Assembly: GCF_900167065.1 (NCBI RefSeq)
Contig: NZ_FUYA01000002.1
Location: 104,817 to 168,816, forward strand
DNA length: 64,000 nucleotides
Source: Desulfobaculum bizertense DSM 18034
GTDB lineage: Bacteria > Desulfobacterota > Desulfovibrionia > Desulfovibrionales > Desulfovibrionaceae
Direction of reading: 5' to 3'
The position numbers and the translations under genes are program-made. A model generated the notes under the pieces. That model ran no database searches. It saw only the letters and a list, made by a program, of their open reading frames with translations, and had not been told where the DNA came from. Of this stretch, positions 9,197 to 17,879 are shown one piece after another. How positions within the stretch are numbered: position 1 is the stretch's first letter; every line of letters starts with the position of its first letter.

Positions 9197-10069
9197 CTAT
9201 GCAAAAATGCGTTCCTTGACCAACTCTGATGTCCCACGCATGCAGATAACCGTCAGAGGTACGGGCTGACTCTGGCACTCTTTGAGTTCATAATCGGTGC
9301 CATTGTCGGAGATAAAGAAAACCTGCTCGTCACAACGCAGATAGCCTTTGACCCGCAAAATATGTTCGTCAGCGGAAACCCTGCCCAGAAAGTCGTGCAG
9401 GGAACCATTAACGCTTTCAATTGTAAAGCTTTCCGGCTTGTTGTCTGGGGTGTTGAAGCTACTCAGGGAAATGAACGTCTCGGTGTGCTGCCGAGGAGTC
9501 ATGCCCTGAAGCGTGGGCAGTGAGTCACAGATCACTGCTGCTTCATTTGTTTTGGTAATGTACGCTCTGGCCTCTGCTTTCTGCTCCTCAGAAGAAAGGT
9601 CTGCCTTGGTCATAATCACGTAATCTGATGCCCGGAGCTGTCGGGGGATGACCTCCAGCACGTGGGACAGCTTCATACTCTTGATTGGATCAAAGGCGCA
9701 GATGGTGCAAAGGGGTTCATACTCGGTGTCCAGTCGAGCGAACTCCAGAAGACGCTGAATACCAGCCGGGTCAGCCATACCAGAGGCTTCGATGAAGACA
9801 ATTTCGGCCTCTGTTTTAGACATCTGGATAAGTGCCTTGACGAAAGAGTCCTTGAGGCAGGCGCAAAAGATGGAGCCGCCGCCAATTTCGAGAACCTCGT
9901 CCTGAATTTCTCCAGACTCTCGAAGAATGGTTCCGTCGATGGGGATTTCTCCAAAATCATTGAGCAGAATTCCAATCTTGTAGTCCGAGTACTGGTCCAA
10001 AAGCTGGCGAAGCAGAGTTGTTTTTCCACTTCCCAGGAATCCGCATAAGGTAACGATTTTCTTTCGCAT
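9197..10069 (-). CDS. CobW/G3E-family GTPase
   Basis: A 290-residue P-loop GTPase of the CobW/UreG/HypB class. Walker A GFLGSGKTT is at residues 10-18, ExSGxADP occurs near 95, and the base-recognition TKAD is near 153. The family's CxCC metal-binding motif is degenerate here: FCACL at 68-72, lacking the last cysteine. A C-terminal CobW_C-like region follows. It sits in the methyltransferase operon between corrinoid-protein and UroD-type genes. A role in metal or cobalamin delivery to the methyltransferases, or in their maturation, is inferred from position. Similar GTPases near methyltransferases are known, but their exact job is unclear. Confidence 0.85.
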   Translation of the reverse strand: MRKKIVTLCGFLGSGKTTLLRQLLDQYSDYKIGILLNDFGEIPIDGTILRESGEIQDEVLEIGGGSIFCACLKDSFVKALIQMSKTEAEIVFIEASGMADPAGIQRLLEFARLDTEYEPLCTICAFDPIKSMKLSHVLEVIPRQLRASDYVIMTKADLSSEEQKAEARAYITKTNEAAVICDSLPTLQGMTPRQHTETFISLSSFNTPDNKPESFTIESVNGSLHDFLGRVSADEHILRVKGYLRCDEQVFFISDNGTDYELKECQSQPVPLTVICMRGTSELVKERIFA

Positions 10070-10128
10070 GACTCTTTCCTTTTGAGACCGCAGCCCCCTC
10101 CAGATGAAGAGGGCTGCGGAGTATCAAC

Positions 10129-11481
10129 TTATTTCTGCTCTGCAGCAGCGATTTCCTCGCGAAGATCCTCAACAGTCGGGATCAGGGAAATGTGCTTGAT
10201 CTCACCGTTAATCACGATGGAAGGAGCATTTTTGAGGCCGATTTTGTTCATAAAGGCCAGGTTCTCGGGGTACATCATGGAGCGCTCCACGACCTTGACG
10301 CGGTCGCCCATAGTGGCAGCAGCGTCGTTTGCAGCCTTTGTCATGTAGCCGCAGGCAGCGCAGGTCTTGGAGTCAATGGTGACAACTTCGACAAGCACGT
10401 AATCAAGGCTGGCGTAGTCAGGCATTTCAATCTCGGGGAGATTGTCCTGAGCAACGTAGTTTTCAAGAGCCTTGCGAACTGCTTCCTTGTTGTGCACAGC
10501 CTGACCAACACCAATGAGGTTGGCTGCAGGTGCGTCAAAGGGAACGTCGCAGCCAGGAGCGAGGATGAAGCGCTTGGTGCCCATCTTGTCCATCAGCTCG
10601 ATGGCTTCTTTCTGGTTGTCCTGCTGGGTGCCGAGAAGCATGGTCACGGTCAGCTGGAGGTTGCCGGAGATGGTCACGTCATATTTGTCGGTGACTTCTT
10701 TGGCAGCCAGAATGTCGACGTTTTCGTCGATGGCGATGCACTGGGTGCCAGTTTCGCACATCGGCTCAATGTTCTTGGTGGCGTCGCCGCACACGAAGAA
10801 GCAGGAGGGCACGTTCTCAGCCTTAATGGCGTCAAAGAGCTTGGTGTAAGGCTCTTTGAGGAAGGTGTTGAACATGTCCGGGGAGATCTGGGAGACCAGC
10901 GGGTCAACAGCAGCGATGATGTCGCAGCCTGCCTCGATGTAGTACTTGGCGAGGTCAGCAACAACGTCTGCGCAGTAGTCGACCAGAGCCTTCACGCCTT
11001 CCTCGTTGTCGTACATATCCATAAAGATATTGGTACCACGGAGGTGGGAGGCGAGAGTGAAGGGACCGCAGACCAGACCGTACATGGCGATGTCAGGCTG
11101 TGCAGCCTTGAAACGCTTCATGACGTCGAGGATCAGCGGAATACGGCCGTCGGTCTTCTGAAGACGCTGGGTCGGGATTTCCAGAGTCAGGCCATCCAGA
11201 GGGTGGCTGCACACGGTCGGCGGAGTGTTTTTGTACCAGGTGAGGTCACAACCCAGAATTTCAGCTTCGACCTGAAGGTCAAAGATCGGGGGCATTCCGT
11301 CGGGAGTGTACTGAGAAGCTGCCTCCAGGAGGCATTCGAGAAGCTTATCGCCATCTTTAAAGATTTCCTCTGCGGTGTAGCCTTTGAGGTTGGCGATCTG
11401 GGAACCGGTGTAAGGCACCCAGGGGCAACGCTCGACTTCTTTGCCTGCGAGGACATCAAGAATGAGTTGTTTACCAGTCAT
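10129..11481 (-). CDS. UroD-family corrinoid methyltransferase fused to a thioredoxin-like domain
   Basis: A 450-residue fusion. Residues 1-345 are a uroporphyrinogen-decarboxylase-type TIM barrel as in MtaA/MtbA/MtgA enzymes, which move methyl groups from a corrinoid protein to coenzyme M or tetrahydrofolate. Cys231 and Cys311 are at the places expected for zinc ligands. The histidine two residues before the first cysteine in MtbA-type enzymes is Phe229 here. Residues 358-450 form a compact thioredoxin-like domain with a CAAC motif at 374-377 and the cis-proline segment NAPSIVING near 418. The acceptor is probably tetrahydrofolate in a bacterium (inference). The extra domain is not part of characterised MtgA proteins that I know of. 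Confidence 0.85.
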   Translation of the reverse strand: MTGKQLILDVLAGKEVERCPWVPYTGSQIANLKGYTAEEIFKDGDKLLECLLEAASQYTPDGMPPIFDLQVEAEILGCDLTWYKNTPPTVCSHPLDGLTLEIPTQRLQKTDGRIPLILDVMKRFKAAQPDIAMYGLVCGPFTLASHLRGTNIFMDMYDNEEGVKALVDYCADVVADLAKYYIEAGCDIIAAVDPLVSQISPDMFNTFLKEPYTKLFDAIKAENVPSCFFVCGDATKNIEPMCETGTQCIAIDENVDILAAKEVTDKYDVTISGNLQLTVTMLLGTQQDNQKEAIELMDKMGTKRFILAPGCDVPFDAPAANLIGVGQAVHNKEAVRKALENYVAQDNLPEIEMPDYASLDYVLVEVVTIDSKTCAACGYMTKAANDAAATMGDRVKVVERSMMYPENLAFMNKIGLKNAPSIVINGEIKHISLIPTVEDLREEIAAAEQK

Positions 11482-11505
11482 CTTTTTTTACCTTTTTATG
11501 TTCTG

Positions 11506-13173
11506 CTAAGCCCGGTTGGAGGGCTGAGCGGAAGAATCAGCAGCTGCGGGAATCGGAATTTCTGTGTTTGCAGGAGTTTCTTTCTCTGCAGAACCCAGAA
11601 TCTGAGTCTTGAGCTTGGCAATGAATTCTTTTTCGCGGTTTTCTTTGTAAATGGCGTACTCAAATTTTAGTGTCTTAAAGAATGAGTAGACCATCGCCCA
11701 GACCACAATCATGAATGGAGCACCTGCCAGAATACCTGCGAACTTAACGCCGTCGAGGCCGTTGGTGTTCAGCAGGACGATGGAGATTGCGCCGATGATG
11801 AGGCCCCAAAGGAGAACCTGGCTCTTTTTGGGTTCCAGAGAACCGTGAGACATCTGCATGGCAATGAAGAATGCAGCAGCGTCAGCAGAGGTAATCAGGA
11901 AGCCAGCAACACTGAGGAAGATCAGGCAGTTGACGATCATGCCGCCGCCAAAGGCCGTTGCAACAGCGTAGCTGCCATTTGCGGGGTTCATCTGAATCTG
12001 TTCCCACAGGTTCGTGATGCTGTGCATGTCGATGTAGTGGGTGGCGGTCATAAGAACGCCGAACCAGATGAAGGAAACGCAGACCGGGATAACCAGAACG
12101 CCGAGGATGTATTCCTTGATGGTTCTGCCCTTGGAAATACGGGCGATGAAGCCACCAACGAACGGTGCCCAGGAGGTATTCCACAGGTAGTAGAAAATGG
12201 GCCAATCCTGCGTCCAGCCGTGAGAGGTGTTGTATGGGTCTGCAAAGAGAGCCATGGAGAAGAAGTAGTTCAGGTACTGCCCAACAGTTTCAAGCATGCC
12301 ATTCAGCAGCAGGACCGTGGGGCCTGCGAGAAGGATGAACAGGAACCATGCGACAGAAACCCAAACGTTGCAGTCACTGATCATCTTGATGCCTTTGTGC
12401 AGGCCGGAGTAAGCGGCGAGAGTGTAGGCGATGATGATGCTGAACATGATGATTGCCTGACCAGACAAGCCAACTTCGATGCCGAAGATCTTTTTGAGAC
12501 CAACGGAGAAGAGCATGAGGCCGAGGCAGTTTGCTGCAGCAGCACCCCAGAGGGCAGTGATGGAAGCAATGATTTCAACGAAGCGGCCGATGAGGGTGTG
12601 TGATGCGTTAGGTCCGAGAATACCGGAGAGAGCACCAGACACAGTCATGGGGCGGTCCTGACGGAAAGCCGGGAAAGCGATAACAAGACCAACAAGGGTG
12701 TAAATTGCCCACTGGTGGAATCCCCAGTGGAGCATGGTAGCGCCCTTGGCGACCAGGTATGCAGCTTCGGAGCCGGATTCTGCCATGTATGGCGTCTTGT
12801 GGAAGTGCCACAGCGCTTCGCCAAAGGGCCAGAACACGTAACCTGCACCAAGACCACAGCCAAAGAGCAGTGCAATCCAGCTGAAGGTACTAAATTCAGG
12901 ACGGTCGGTATCGTGGCCGAGGCGCATATCCTTATACTTGCCAAAGGCAAGGAAAAGCAGCAGCGGAATAAAGAGGAAAACGCTCAGGATGAAGAACCAG
13001 CCAAAGTTGGCGGCCATAAATCCTTTTGCGCCCTTCATGAGAGCAACAAATCCATCTGCGTCAGTAGCAGCCCATGCGATGGCGCAGAGAGTAACGATCA
13101 GCGTGACACCTATAAGAAGCTTGTCAGTCTGACCGCGTTTGTCGATAACGCCAGTTCCAGTGTTTGAAGACAT
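11506..13173 (-). CDS. BCCT-family betaine/carnitine/choline transporter
   Basis: A 555-residue inner-membrane transporter with about twelve helices. It carries the BCCT signature region around the GWAIYT/WGFHQW helix (HWGFHQWAIYT near 145) and the later conserved WTIFYYLWNTSWAPFVG-like segment. It should import the quaternary amine used by the adjacent methyltransferase. The start used is the ATG with AAAGGA upstream; a longer frame to 13443 adds 90 polar residues without membrane character. The C-terminal tail of about 60 residues is charged. The protein is clearly different from the CaiT homologue at 45.9 kb. Substrate (glycine betaine, proline betaine, gamma-butyrobetaine) is not fixed by sequence. 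Confidence 0.9.
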   Translation of the reverse strand: MSSNTGTGVIDKRGQTDKLLIGVTLIVTLCAIAWAATDADGFVALMKGAKGFMAANFGWFFILSVFLFIPLLLFLAFGKYKDMRLGHDTDRPEFSTFSWIALLFGCGLGAGYVFWPFGEALWHFHKTPYMAESGSEAAYLVAKGATMLHWGFHQWAIYTLVGLVIAFPAFRQDRPMTVSGALSGILGPNASHTLIGRFVEIIASITALWGAAAANCLGLMLFSVGLKKIFGIEVGLSGQAIIMFSIIIAYTLAAYSGLHKGIKMISDCNVWVSVAWFLFILLAGPTVLLLNGMLETVGQYLNYFFSMALFADPYNTSHGWTQDWPIFYYLWNTSWAPFVGGFIARISKGRTIKEYILGVLVIPVCVSFIWFGVLMTATHYIDMHSITNLWEQIQMNPANGSYAVATAFGGGMIVNCLIFLSVAGFLITSADAAAFFIAMQMSHGSLEPKKSQVLLWGLIIGAISIVLLNTNGLDGVKFAGILAGAPFMIVVWAMVYSFFKTLKFEYAIYKENREKEFIAKLKTQILGSAEKETPANTEIPIPAAADSSAQPSNRA

Positions 13174-13441
13174 AGCGGGTCCTTTTGGTAAGGGTACGAG
13201 TGTTTGCTTTACCTTGGTCAATGCTGGATTTTTTCGATCGATAAGAACTGAGACTTGAAACTGACTGCATTGAGATTTGTGATCCCAACTGCGTGTGAAG
13301 TGCCTTGTAATTTTTTGAACAAAACCGTAGGGTTTTCCCGCCAGAATGTGACGCCCTTCGATCCACAAGGATTCATCCCAAAATCTTTTGTGTGGTCGAG
13401 TGGTGCGTGTTGCTGAGGTCTTGCCGTGTGGCGGTGAGTCC

Positions 13442-13476
13442 AAAAATACAGAGGCGCACGCGCGTGCCGCTCCTCT
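13442..13476 (-). terminator. Probable intrinsic terminator or attenuator after the mttB-type gene
   Basis: On the minus strand the stem AGAGG-a-GC-g-GCACGC pairs with GCGTGC-GCCTCT (13450-13476, small bulges) and is followed by TATTTTT. It lies between the MttB-family gene and the BCCT gene of the same strand, so it would lower transcription of the downstream operon. Confidence 0.55.
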
Positions 13477-13626
13477 AAGCGATTGCCCTGTCCGGGGAAG
13501 CAGTCTGGTTTTTTTCAGGATGAAATGTCGGAGTATTGCCGTACCCGGTCATTTCATTTCTGCGTAGTGCAGTGTGCTGTGCGGATTTGCCGATCTGCTG
13601 AGCACCTGTCCTGCAAGCCTTTCAGT

Positions 13627-13706
13627 GCGGTCATGTCGACGTTTTTCACAGCCTTAGGGGGCAGGGTGCCCCAGTTGTGAAGAGTGCCGGCATGACCGCT
13701 TTTTTT
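13627..13706 (+). terminator. Plus-strand terminator-like structure without an upstream gene
   Basis: The outer arms GCGGTCATG (13627-13635) and CATGACCGC (13691-13699) enclose the inner hairpin GGGGCA/TGCCCC (13658-13672), and seven T follow (13700-13706). No plus-strand coding gene precedes it, so an antisense or small RNA end is possible. Confidence 0.35.
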
Positions 13707-13762
13707 CGAGACGTTTCCGTCAGAAAAATCCATGCCGTTTTCGGCTCATAAGCGAGCGAAAA

Positions 13763-15187
13763 CTAGCCGTTTTCTTTCATGAACGCATCGAGCTTGGCTT
13801 TAATTGCCTCGTCGATTGCGGGCATCTTAAAGTTTTCGACAAGCTTCATGCCGCGTTCACGTACAGCGTCTTTGTACTGGGGCTTACCGGAAGCGAAGTA
13901 GGAATCCAGTCCGCCACGGAAGGCCAGTTCAGGCATCCATGCAGCATCGCGGCAGTGCATTGCGGTGTGCATGTTGGTCAGGTACTCGCCGCCGGGACCC
14001 ACTTCCTTGATGACATCAAGAGCGAGGCCTTCGTCGGTCAGGTCAGGTTTTTTGCGCATATCTCTTCCGTATCCACAAACTTCGTCGTCAAAAACGAGCT
14101 TGTTGAAGGAAGCTGCGAGGTAGGAAGACACACAACCGGAAGCGTGCTGAACAAAGTCAACACCGCGGTCCATTGCGGTCAGGGTTGCGCTCATGGATTC
14201 CATACCAGCCTGGGCGTCAACATCGCAGGACTCGGTCAGACCGCCGCCGCCACGGCAGGGCAGGCCATAATGGTGACCAAGCTGCACGCCAATGCGCTGG
14301 ATTTTCTGGAACTCGGGAGCGCCGAGGGAAACAACAACGGTGCGCATGTCCATGATGCCGGAAGCGCAGCCGTAAATAACAGGAGTGCCGGGGGTGATGA
14401 GCTGAGCGAGAACAATGCCAGCCAGAACTTCTGCGTTCTGGAGCACTGCGGTGCCACCCATGCTAATGGGGCCAGTTGCGCCGCCGGTTACCAGAGATGC
14501 GATGAGCATGGGCTGGCGGTTGCGGGCACAGGCCATCAGAGCCTTGATGGACTGCTCTTCGTAGCGGAGAGGAGTCAGGCTGTTGATGAGGGAAATGGAG
14601 AATGGATGCTCTTTGAGGTACTCACGGTCGCAATCAAAAATGATTTCGCCCATCTGCATCATGTCTTCGACGCCTTTGTCGGCCTGGGTGCTGGCACCCA
14701 TGAAAGGCTTGTCGGAGTAGACCATGGAGCTGTAGAGCATGTGGAGGTGAGCCTTGGTGGACTCAACGTCGCTCGGGTCGCAGAGCAGGTAACCAACCAT
14801 GTCCTGGTTGGGGAGGCTCTGGGCCAGCTTGGTCAGGGTATGGTAGTCGTCGAGAGTGCCGCGACGAAGATTGTCATCAAAGTCAACAACGTGAGGCGGT
14901 CCATAGATGGGGGAGAATACAGGTTCTCCGCCGCCGATCACAACGTTGTTTTTCTCGTTGCGGGCATACACGGTGAAAGAAGAGGGGCAGCTTTCAAGTG
15001 CCTTTGCAATTTGTGCTTCAGTGAAGAATACCGTATGGTCTTCGACCCTAAAGCCGTTTGCCTTAAAGACTTCGATTGCTTCGTCGCACAAAAAGCCGAT
15101 GCCAGTGGTTTCGAAAAGGTCCAGTGTTGCTTCGTGAAGCTTGGTGATGTCCTCACTGGACAGATCCCACATTGTGTTCAGTGTCAT
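13763..15187 (-). CDS. MttB-family quaternary-amine methyltransferase (non-pyrrolysine)
   Basis: A 474-residue TIM-barrel enzyme of the trimethylamine methyltransferase superfamily. It transfers a methyl group from a quaternary amine to a corrinoid protein. The frame is uninterrupted, with no in-frame amber codon, so it belongs with the non-pyrrolysine branch (MtgB, MtpB, MtcB, MtyB types) rather than true MttB. The glycine-rich segment CRGGGGLTES near residues 320-329 is in the region where pyrrolysine enzymes carry the amber residue. Start: ATG with GGAGAG upstream; a frame to 15310 has no site. Neighbouring corrinoid, UroD-type and activator genes complete the pathway. The substrate is probably glycine betaine, with gamma-butyrobetaine or another betaine as alternatives. 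Confidence 0.88.
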   Translation of the reverse strand: MTLNTMWDLSSEDITKLHEATLDLFETTGIGFLCDEAIEVFKANGFRVEDHTVFFTEAQIAKALESCPSSFTVYARNEKNNVVIGGGEPVFSPIYGPPHVVDFDDNLRRGTLDDYHTLTKLAQSLPNQDMVGYLLCDPSDVESTKAHLHMLYSSMVYSDKPFMGASTQADKGVEDMMQMGEIIFDCDREYLKEHPFSISLINSLTPLRYEEQSIKALMACARNRQPMLIASLVTGGATGPISMGGTAVLQNAEVLAGIVLAQLITPGTPVIYGCASGIMDMRTVVVSLGAPEFQKIQRIGVQLGHHYGLPCRGGGGLTESCDVDAQAGMESMSATLTAMDRGVDFVQHASGCVSSYLAASFNKLVFDDEVCGYGRDMRKKPDLTDEGLALDVIKEVGPGGEYLTNMHTAMHCRDAAWMPELAFRGGLDSYFASGKPQYKDAVRERGMKLVENFKMPAIDEAIKAKLDAFMKENG

Positions 15188-15292
15188 TTGCTCTCTCCAG
15201 ATTTCGCTTGTCGTTTTCCCTCGTGGAACAGCTTGAGGGAATGTGACGTTGCGGTGTTCTCTTGCGAGTGGCGTCATCGTTGGGAAAATTCG

Positions 15293-15313
15293 CTTGTGCC
15301 ACTTTTGCACAAG
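15293..15313. promoter_or_regulatory. Candidate Crp/Fnr-type operator
   Basis: Inverted repeat CTTGTGC-N7-GCACAAG in the 192-base divergent spacer between the mttB-type gene and the first Crp/Fnr gene. The geometry resembles TTGTGA-N6-TCACAA sites of this regulator family. A second small palindrome, TAGCG-CA-CGCTA, lies at 15352-15363. Binding by the adjacent regulators is inferred. Confidence 0.5.
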
Positions 15314-15379
15314 ATAAAGAGCTGACTATCTCGGAATTTTCGAAAAAAAAATAGCGCACGCTAAAACGGCAGGAATAAA

Positions 15380-16153
15380 GTGGCGATTTGCCATCTGACT
15401 TTGCCGATTTTTAAAATAGATGGTGCGATATTTCGGTCGTGGTTAACGCATATTGGCAATACGGAGAGTGCTGTGGGTTCTACAAAGCAACGATTGTTCT
15501 TTCGTCCACACCTTGTTGACGAGAATATTCGCTGGAGAGATATATTGGAAACTGGGGAACGCTTTGAGCTTGCCCCTGATGAAGTGTATGTCCCCGCCAA
15601 TAGAGAGCTGGTGCTCGTTCTTGATGGGGTTGTACAGTTTTATTGTACTGCACATACAGGACGAGAGCGCCTTGTATACAATGTCGGGCGAAATTCTTTT
15701 GCAAATGCAGGCGCAACAGCAACAGGAAGCAACCGTTTTTTGCACCTTCTTGCCAGAAGAAAAGCGACGCTTGTCAAATTTGATGCATATGCAATTTATG
15801 ACTACGACTTTATTGCGAAGTATCCGCATCTGATGGTCGACCTGACACAGTCGATGGCCAAAACAACGGTGCTGTTTTCATTTCGGGCGTACAATATGTA
15901 CTTCCATGAATGCACATCACGAGTCTGCAAAGTCCTTCTTGATCTCACAGAGGAAGAGAACAGTCCTCGTTTTCAGCATATGGATACCATGACCCAGAAT
16001 GATATTGCAGATTTTGCGGGGACGCACCACGTGACGGTTTCCCGTGTACTCAAAAAGCTGCGTGAAGATGGGGTCTTGGGAGAGGTAACGCCGTCGTATG
16101 TTGATGTGTACGACATGGCGCGGCTTAGGCGACTTGAAGAGCTGGAAGGCTAG
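15380..16153 (+). CDS. Crp/Fnr-family transcriptional regulator (first of a tandem pair)
   Basis: Up to 257 residues: a cyclic-nucleotide-binding-like beta barrel (about 55-160), a dimerisation helix, and a C-terminal winged helix with the recognition segment THHVTVSRVLKKLRE near 214-228. The start is uncertain: the GTG used has AGGA six bases upstream, but the first 40 residues are not typical and an internal GTG is possible. No Fnr-type cysteine cluster is visible at the N-terminus, so an iron-sulfur sensor is unlikely. It is divergent from the mttB-type gene and 17 bases ahead of its paralogue, which suggests control of the methyltransferase locus. Confidence 0.82.
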   Translation: MAICHLTLPIFKIDGAIFRSWLTHIGNTESAVGSTKQRLFFRPHLVDENIRWRDILETGERFELAPDEVYVPANRELVLVLDGVVQFYCTAHTGRERLVYNVGRNSFANAGATATGSNRFLHLLARRKATLVKFDAYAIYDYDFIAKYPHLMVDLTQSMAKTTVLFSFRAYNMYFHECTSRVCKVLLDLTEEENSPRFQHMDTMTQNDIADFAGTHHVTVSRVLKKLREDGVLGEVTPSYVDVYDMARLRRLEELEG

Positions 16154-16170
16154 AGACGAGAGGAGAGCGT

Positions 16171-16893
16171 ATGGATATCGTTGTTCGCGAAGGCTTGGCC
16201 AAGCTTTTTTTGCACCTGCTGAATATCAACGAAGACTGGGAGCAGTTGCCGGACTGCGGGAATTTGAAGCACTTTAAAAAGGGCAAAATGATTCCTGCAT
16301 CTGCCGAGAACTTTTATCTGCTGAAGTCTGGCATTATTCGAGCTGTTGTCACCACTGCCGCAGGGCAGGACTGGACGCTGCTCTATCAGGAAAAAGGCTG
16401 TATCTTTAATGAGCTGGGAGCCTTGCAGGGGGGCATTGAACAGCTGTATTATCTCTGCCAGACAGATGTTTCTGTGTACTGTTTTCCGGGGGAGCTGCTG
16501 CTCAGCGAAGAGTTCTATCGGCGGAATCCTGAAAAGGCGATTAACCTGATTACAACTCTCGCGGTCAAGGAAGCCATCAGCTATGCGTACACCACGGACG
16601 TGGCCTGTGCTGATGCGATGGGGCGTGTGTGTCAGTCTCTTTTGGCTCTGGTGAACGAAAACCAGAATCAGGATGTGTTTTCTCCTGACGTTACGCAGTC
16701 AGAAATTGCATCCATGATGGGGCTTCACCAGACAACGGTAGCCCGTGCCATCAAGGAGCTTCGCGCCAAAAAAATCATTGGAAAATTTACGAAAAAGCGC
16801 CTCGAAGTGCTGGACAGGGAGAAGCTCGTCCAGATTGCTCGTGGTGGAAAGCAGGGGGAAGAGCTTCTCCTTGGCCGAATTCACGATAACTAG
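16171..16893 (+). CDS. Crp/Fnr-family transcriptional regulator (second of a tandem pair)
   Basis: A 240-residue regulator with an N-terminal effector barrel (about 15-125), a long dimer helix and a winged helix with the recognition segment GLHQTTVARAIKELRAKK near 187-204. It follows the first paralogue by 17 bases, so the two are probably one transcript; they are diverged and might form heterodimers (inference). The start ATG has GAGGAGAG upstream. Its TAG stop and the stop of the convergent radical SAM gene share the palindrome CTAG. Ligand unknown. Confidence 0.86.
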   Translation: MDIVVREGLAKLFLHLLNINEDWEQLPDCGNLKHFKKGKMIPASAENFYLLKSGIIRAVVTTAAGQDWTLLYQEKGCIFNELGALQGGIEQLYYLCQTDVSVYCFPGELLLSEEFYRRNPEKAINLITTLAVKEAISYAYTTDVACADAMGRVCQSLLALVNENQNQDVFSPDVTQSEIASMMGLHQTTVARAIKELRAKKIIGKFTKKRLEVLDREKLVQIARGGKQGEELLLGRIHDN

Positions 16894-17879
16894 AAGCTCC
16901 AGCCCGCTTCTTCCAGCATTTTTGCGCAGCTCTGCATGGTATGCCCGCGACCTTTCGAGGTTTCTTCCTTCGTGTCGCGAGGGTTGCCACCGCTTTCGGC
17001 GTAGAGCGTGTTTGCCCCGGCCAGCAGGCCTGCGCCGCTTGGCTCATGGACTGCAATGCTGGTGAGTTCGGGGTTTTCAATCATGGCCAGAGCAATGACG
17101 GCCACAACATTTGCCATGCGCAGTTCTGAAATACTGCCGTTTGCCTTGAGTGGGCTGTGTCCAAAGTTGACACGGCGCATGGCTGCGTGCTGATAGCACT
17201 CATATTCCCGCCCCAGCAGGATCTGATCTGCAATTTCTTCACTGCTGTGCTCTGGGCCGATAGGCTCGCAGCAGTAATACCAGTCCAGCCCGGAATTCTT
17301 GACGTTTTCAATAGTCGCGATGCGCTCTTCGCGGCTAATTTTGGTGCAGACTCCTTCCTGAAGGCGCAGCACATGGTATGCGCCAGTCACTCCCGTCTCT
17401 TTCAGTTCTTTGGCCTGCGTTTCGGTGAAGTCGCCAATGTTGACGACGAGCCGGCATTCTGGGCTTATGATTTTTCGTACGTCCCGTACGGCATCCAGCA
17501 GAAATTCATAGTCAAACTCATGTGGCATCATGAGGAACAGCGCGGTCAGCGGTTTCCCTGATTCGGCAAAGGCCTTTGTATGCTCACGTAGCTTTTCTGG
17601 GGCCATTTTGAATGGGTCAAACTGGGTAAAGCTCTCGGCAAAAGAACAGAACTGGCAGTCAGCAGAACAGGGCTTAAATTCAATGCCGATCTGTCCCTGC
17701 AACATTGGTGCATGGAATCGCTGGCGAGCAATGCTGTCTGCCACACCACGCATCATAGCTGCTTCAAGAGAGCTGTCTGCAAGGTCCAAAAGCTGGACGC
17801 ATTCATCTCTGCTTGGTGCCTTGCCCTGCTGTGCCCGATCCAGAATGGAAAGAATCTGTGTGTCGCACTGTATCGCCAT
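16890..17879 (-). CDS. Radical SAM enzyme, BioB/PylB-like
   Basis: A 329-residue radical SAM protein with the 4Fe-4S motif C71-x3-C75-x2-C78 in the context FKPCSADCQFCSF. It has a BioB/PylB-type TIM barrel and the C-terminal region NTLYAESGGNPRD, resembling biotin synthase and methylornithine synthase C-termini. The start used has AAGGAG seven bases upstream; a longer frame to 18053 has no such site. It lies beside the amine methyltransferase locus and its regulators. There is no nearby biotin gene and no pyrrolysine gene in the window. Reaction unknown; function linked to methylamine metabolism is only inferred from position. Confidence 0.75.
   Translation of the reverse strand: MAIQCDTQILSILDRAQQGKAPSRDECVQLLDLADSSLEAAMMRGVADSIARQRFHAPMLQGQIGIEFKPCSADCQFCSFAESFTQFDPFKMAPEKLREHTKAFAESGKPLTALFLMMPHEFDYEFLLDAVRDVRKIISPECRLVVNIGDFTETQAKELKETGVTGAYHVLRLQEGVCTKISREERIATIENVKNSGLDWYYCCEPIGPEHSSEEIADQILLGREYECYQHAAMRRVNFGHSPLKANGSISELRMANVVAVIALAMIENPELTSIAVHEPSGAGLLAGANTLYAESGGNPRDTKEETSKGRGHTMQSCAKMLEEAGWSF

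Larger units (their letters stand above)
13174..13762. other. Spacer between mttB-type and BCCT genes, with terminator structures
   Basis: No gene is supported. It contains a minus-strand terminator-like hairpin (13442-13476). On the opposite strand there is a separate two-hairpin structure with a T7 tract (13627-13706). The BCCT gene may therefore have its own promoter in this spacer. Confidence 0.45.

Noticed and set aside
13763-15187. Pyrrolysine-containing trimethylamine methyltransferase
   Set aside because: The frame runs through without an in-frame TAG and ends on a normal stop. No pylT, pylS, pylC or pylD was found in the window.
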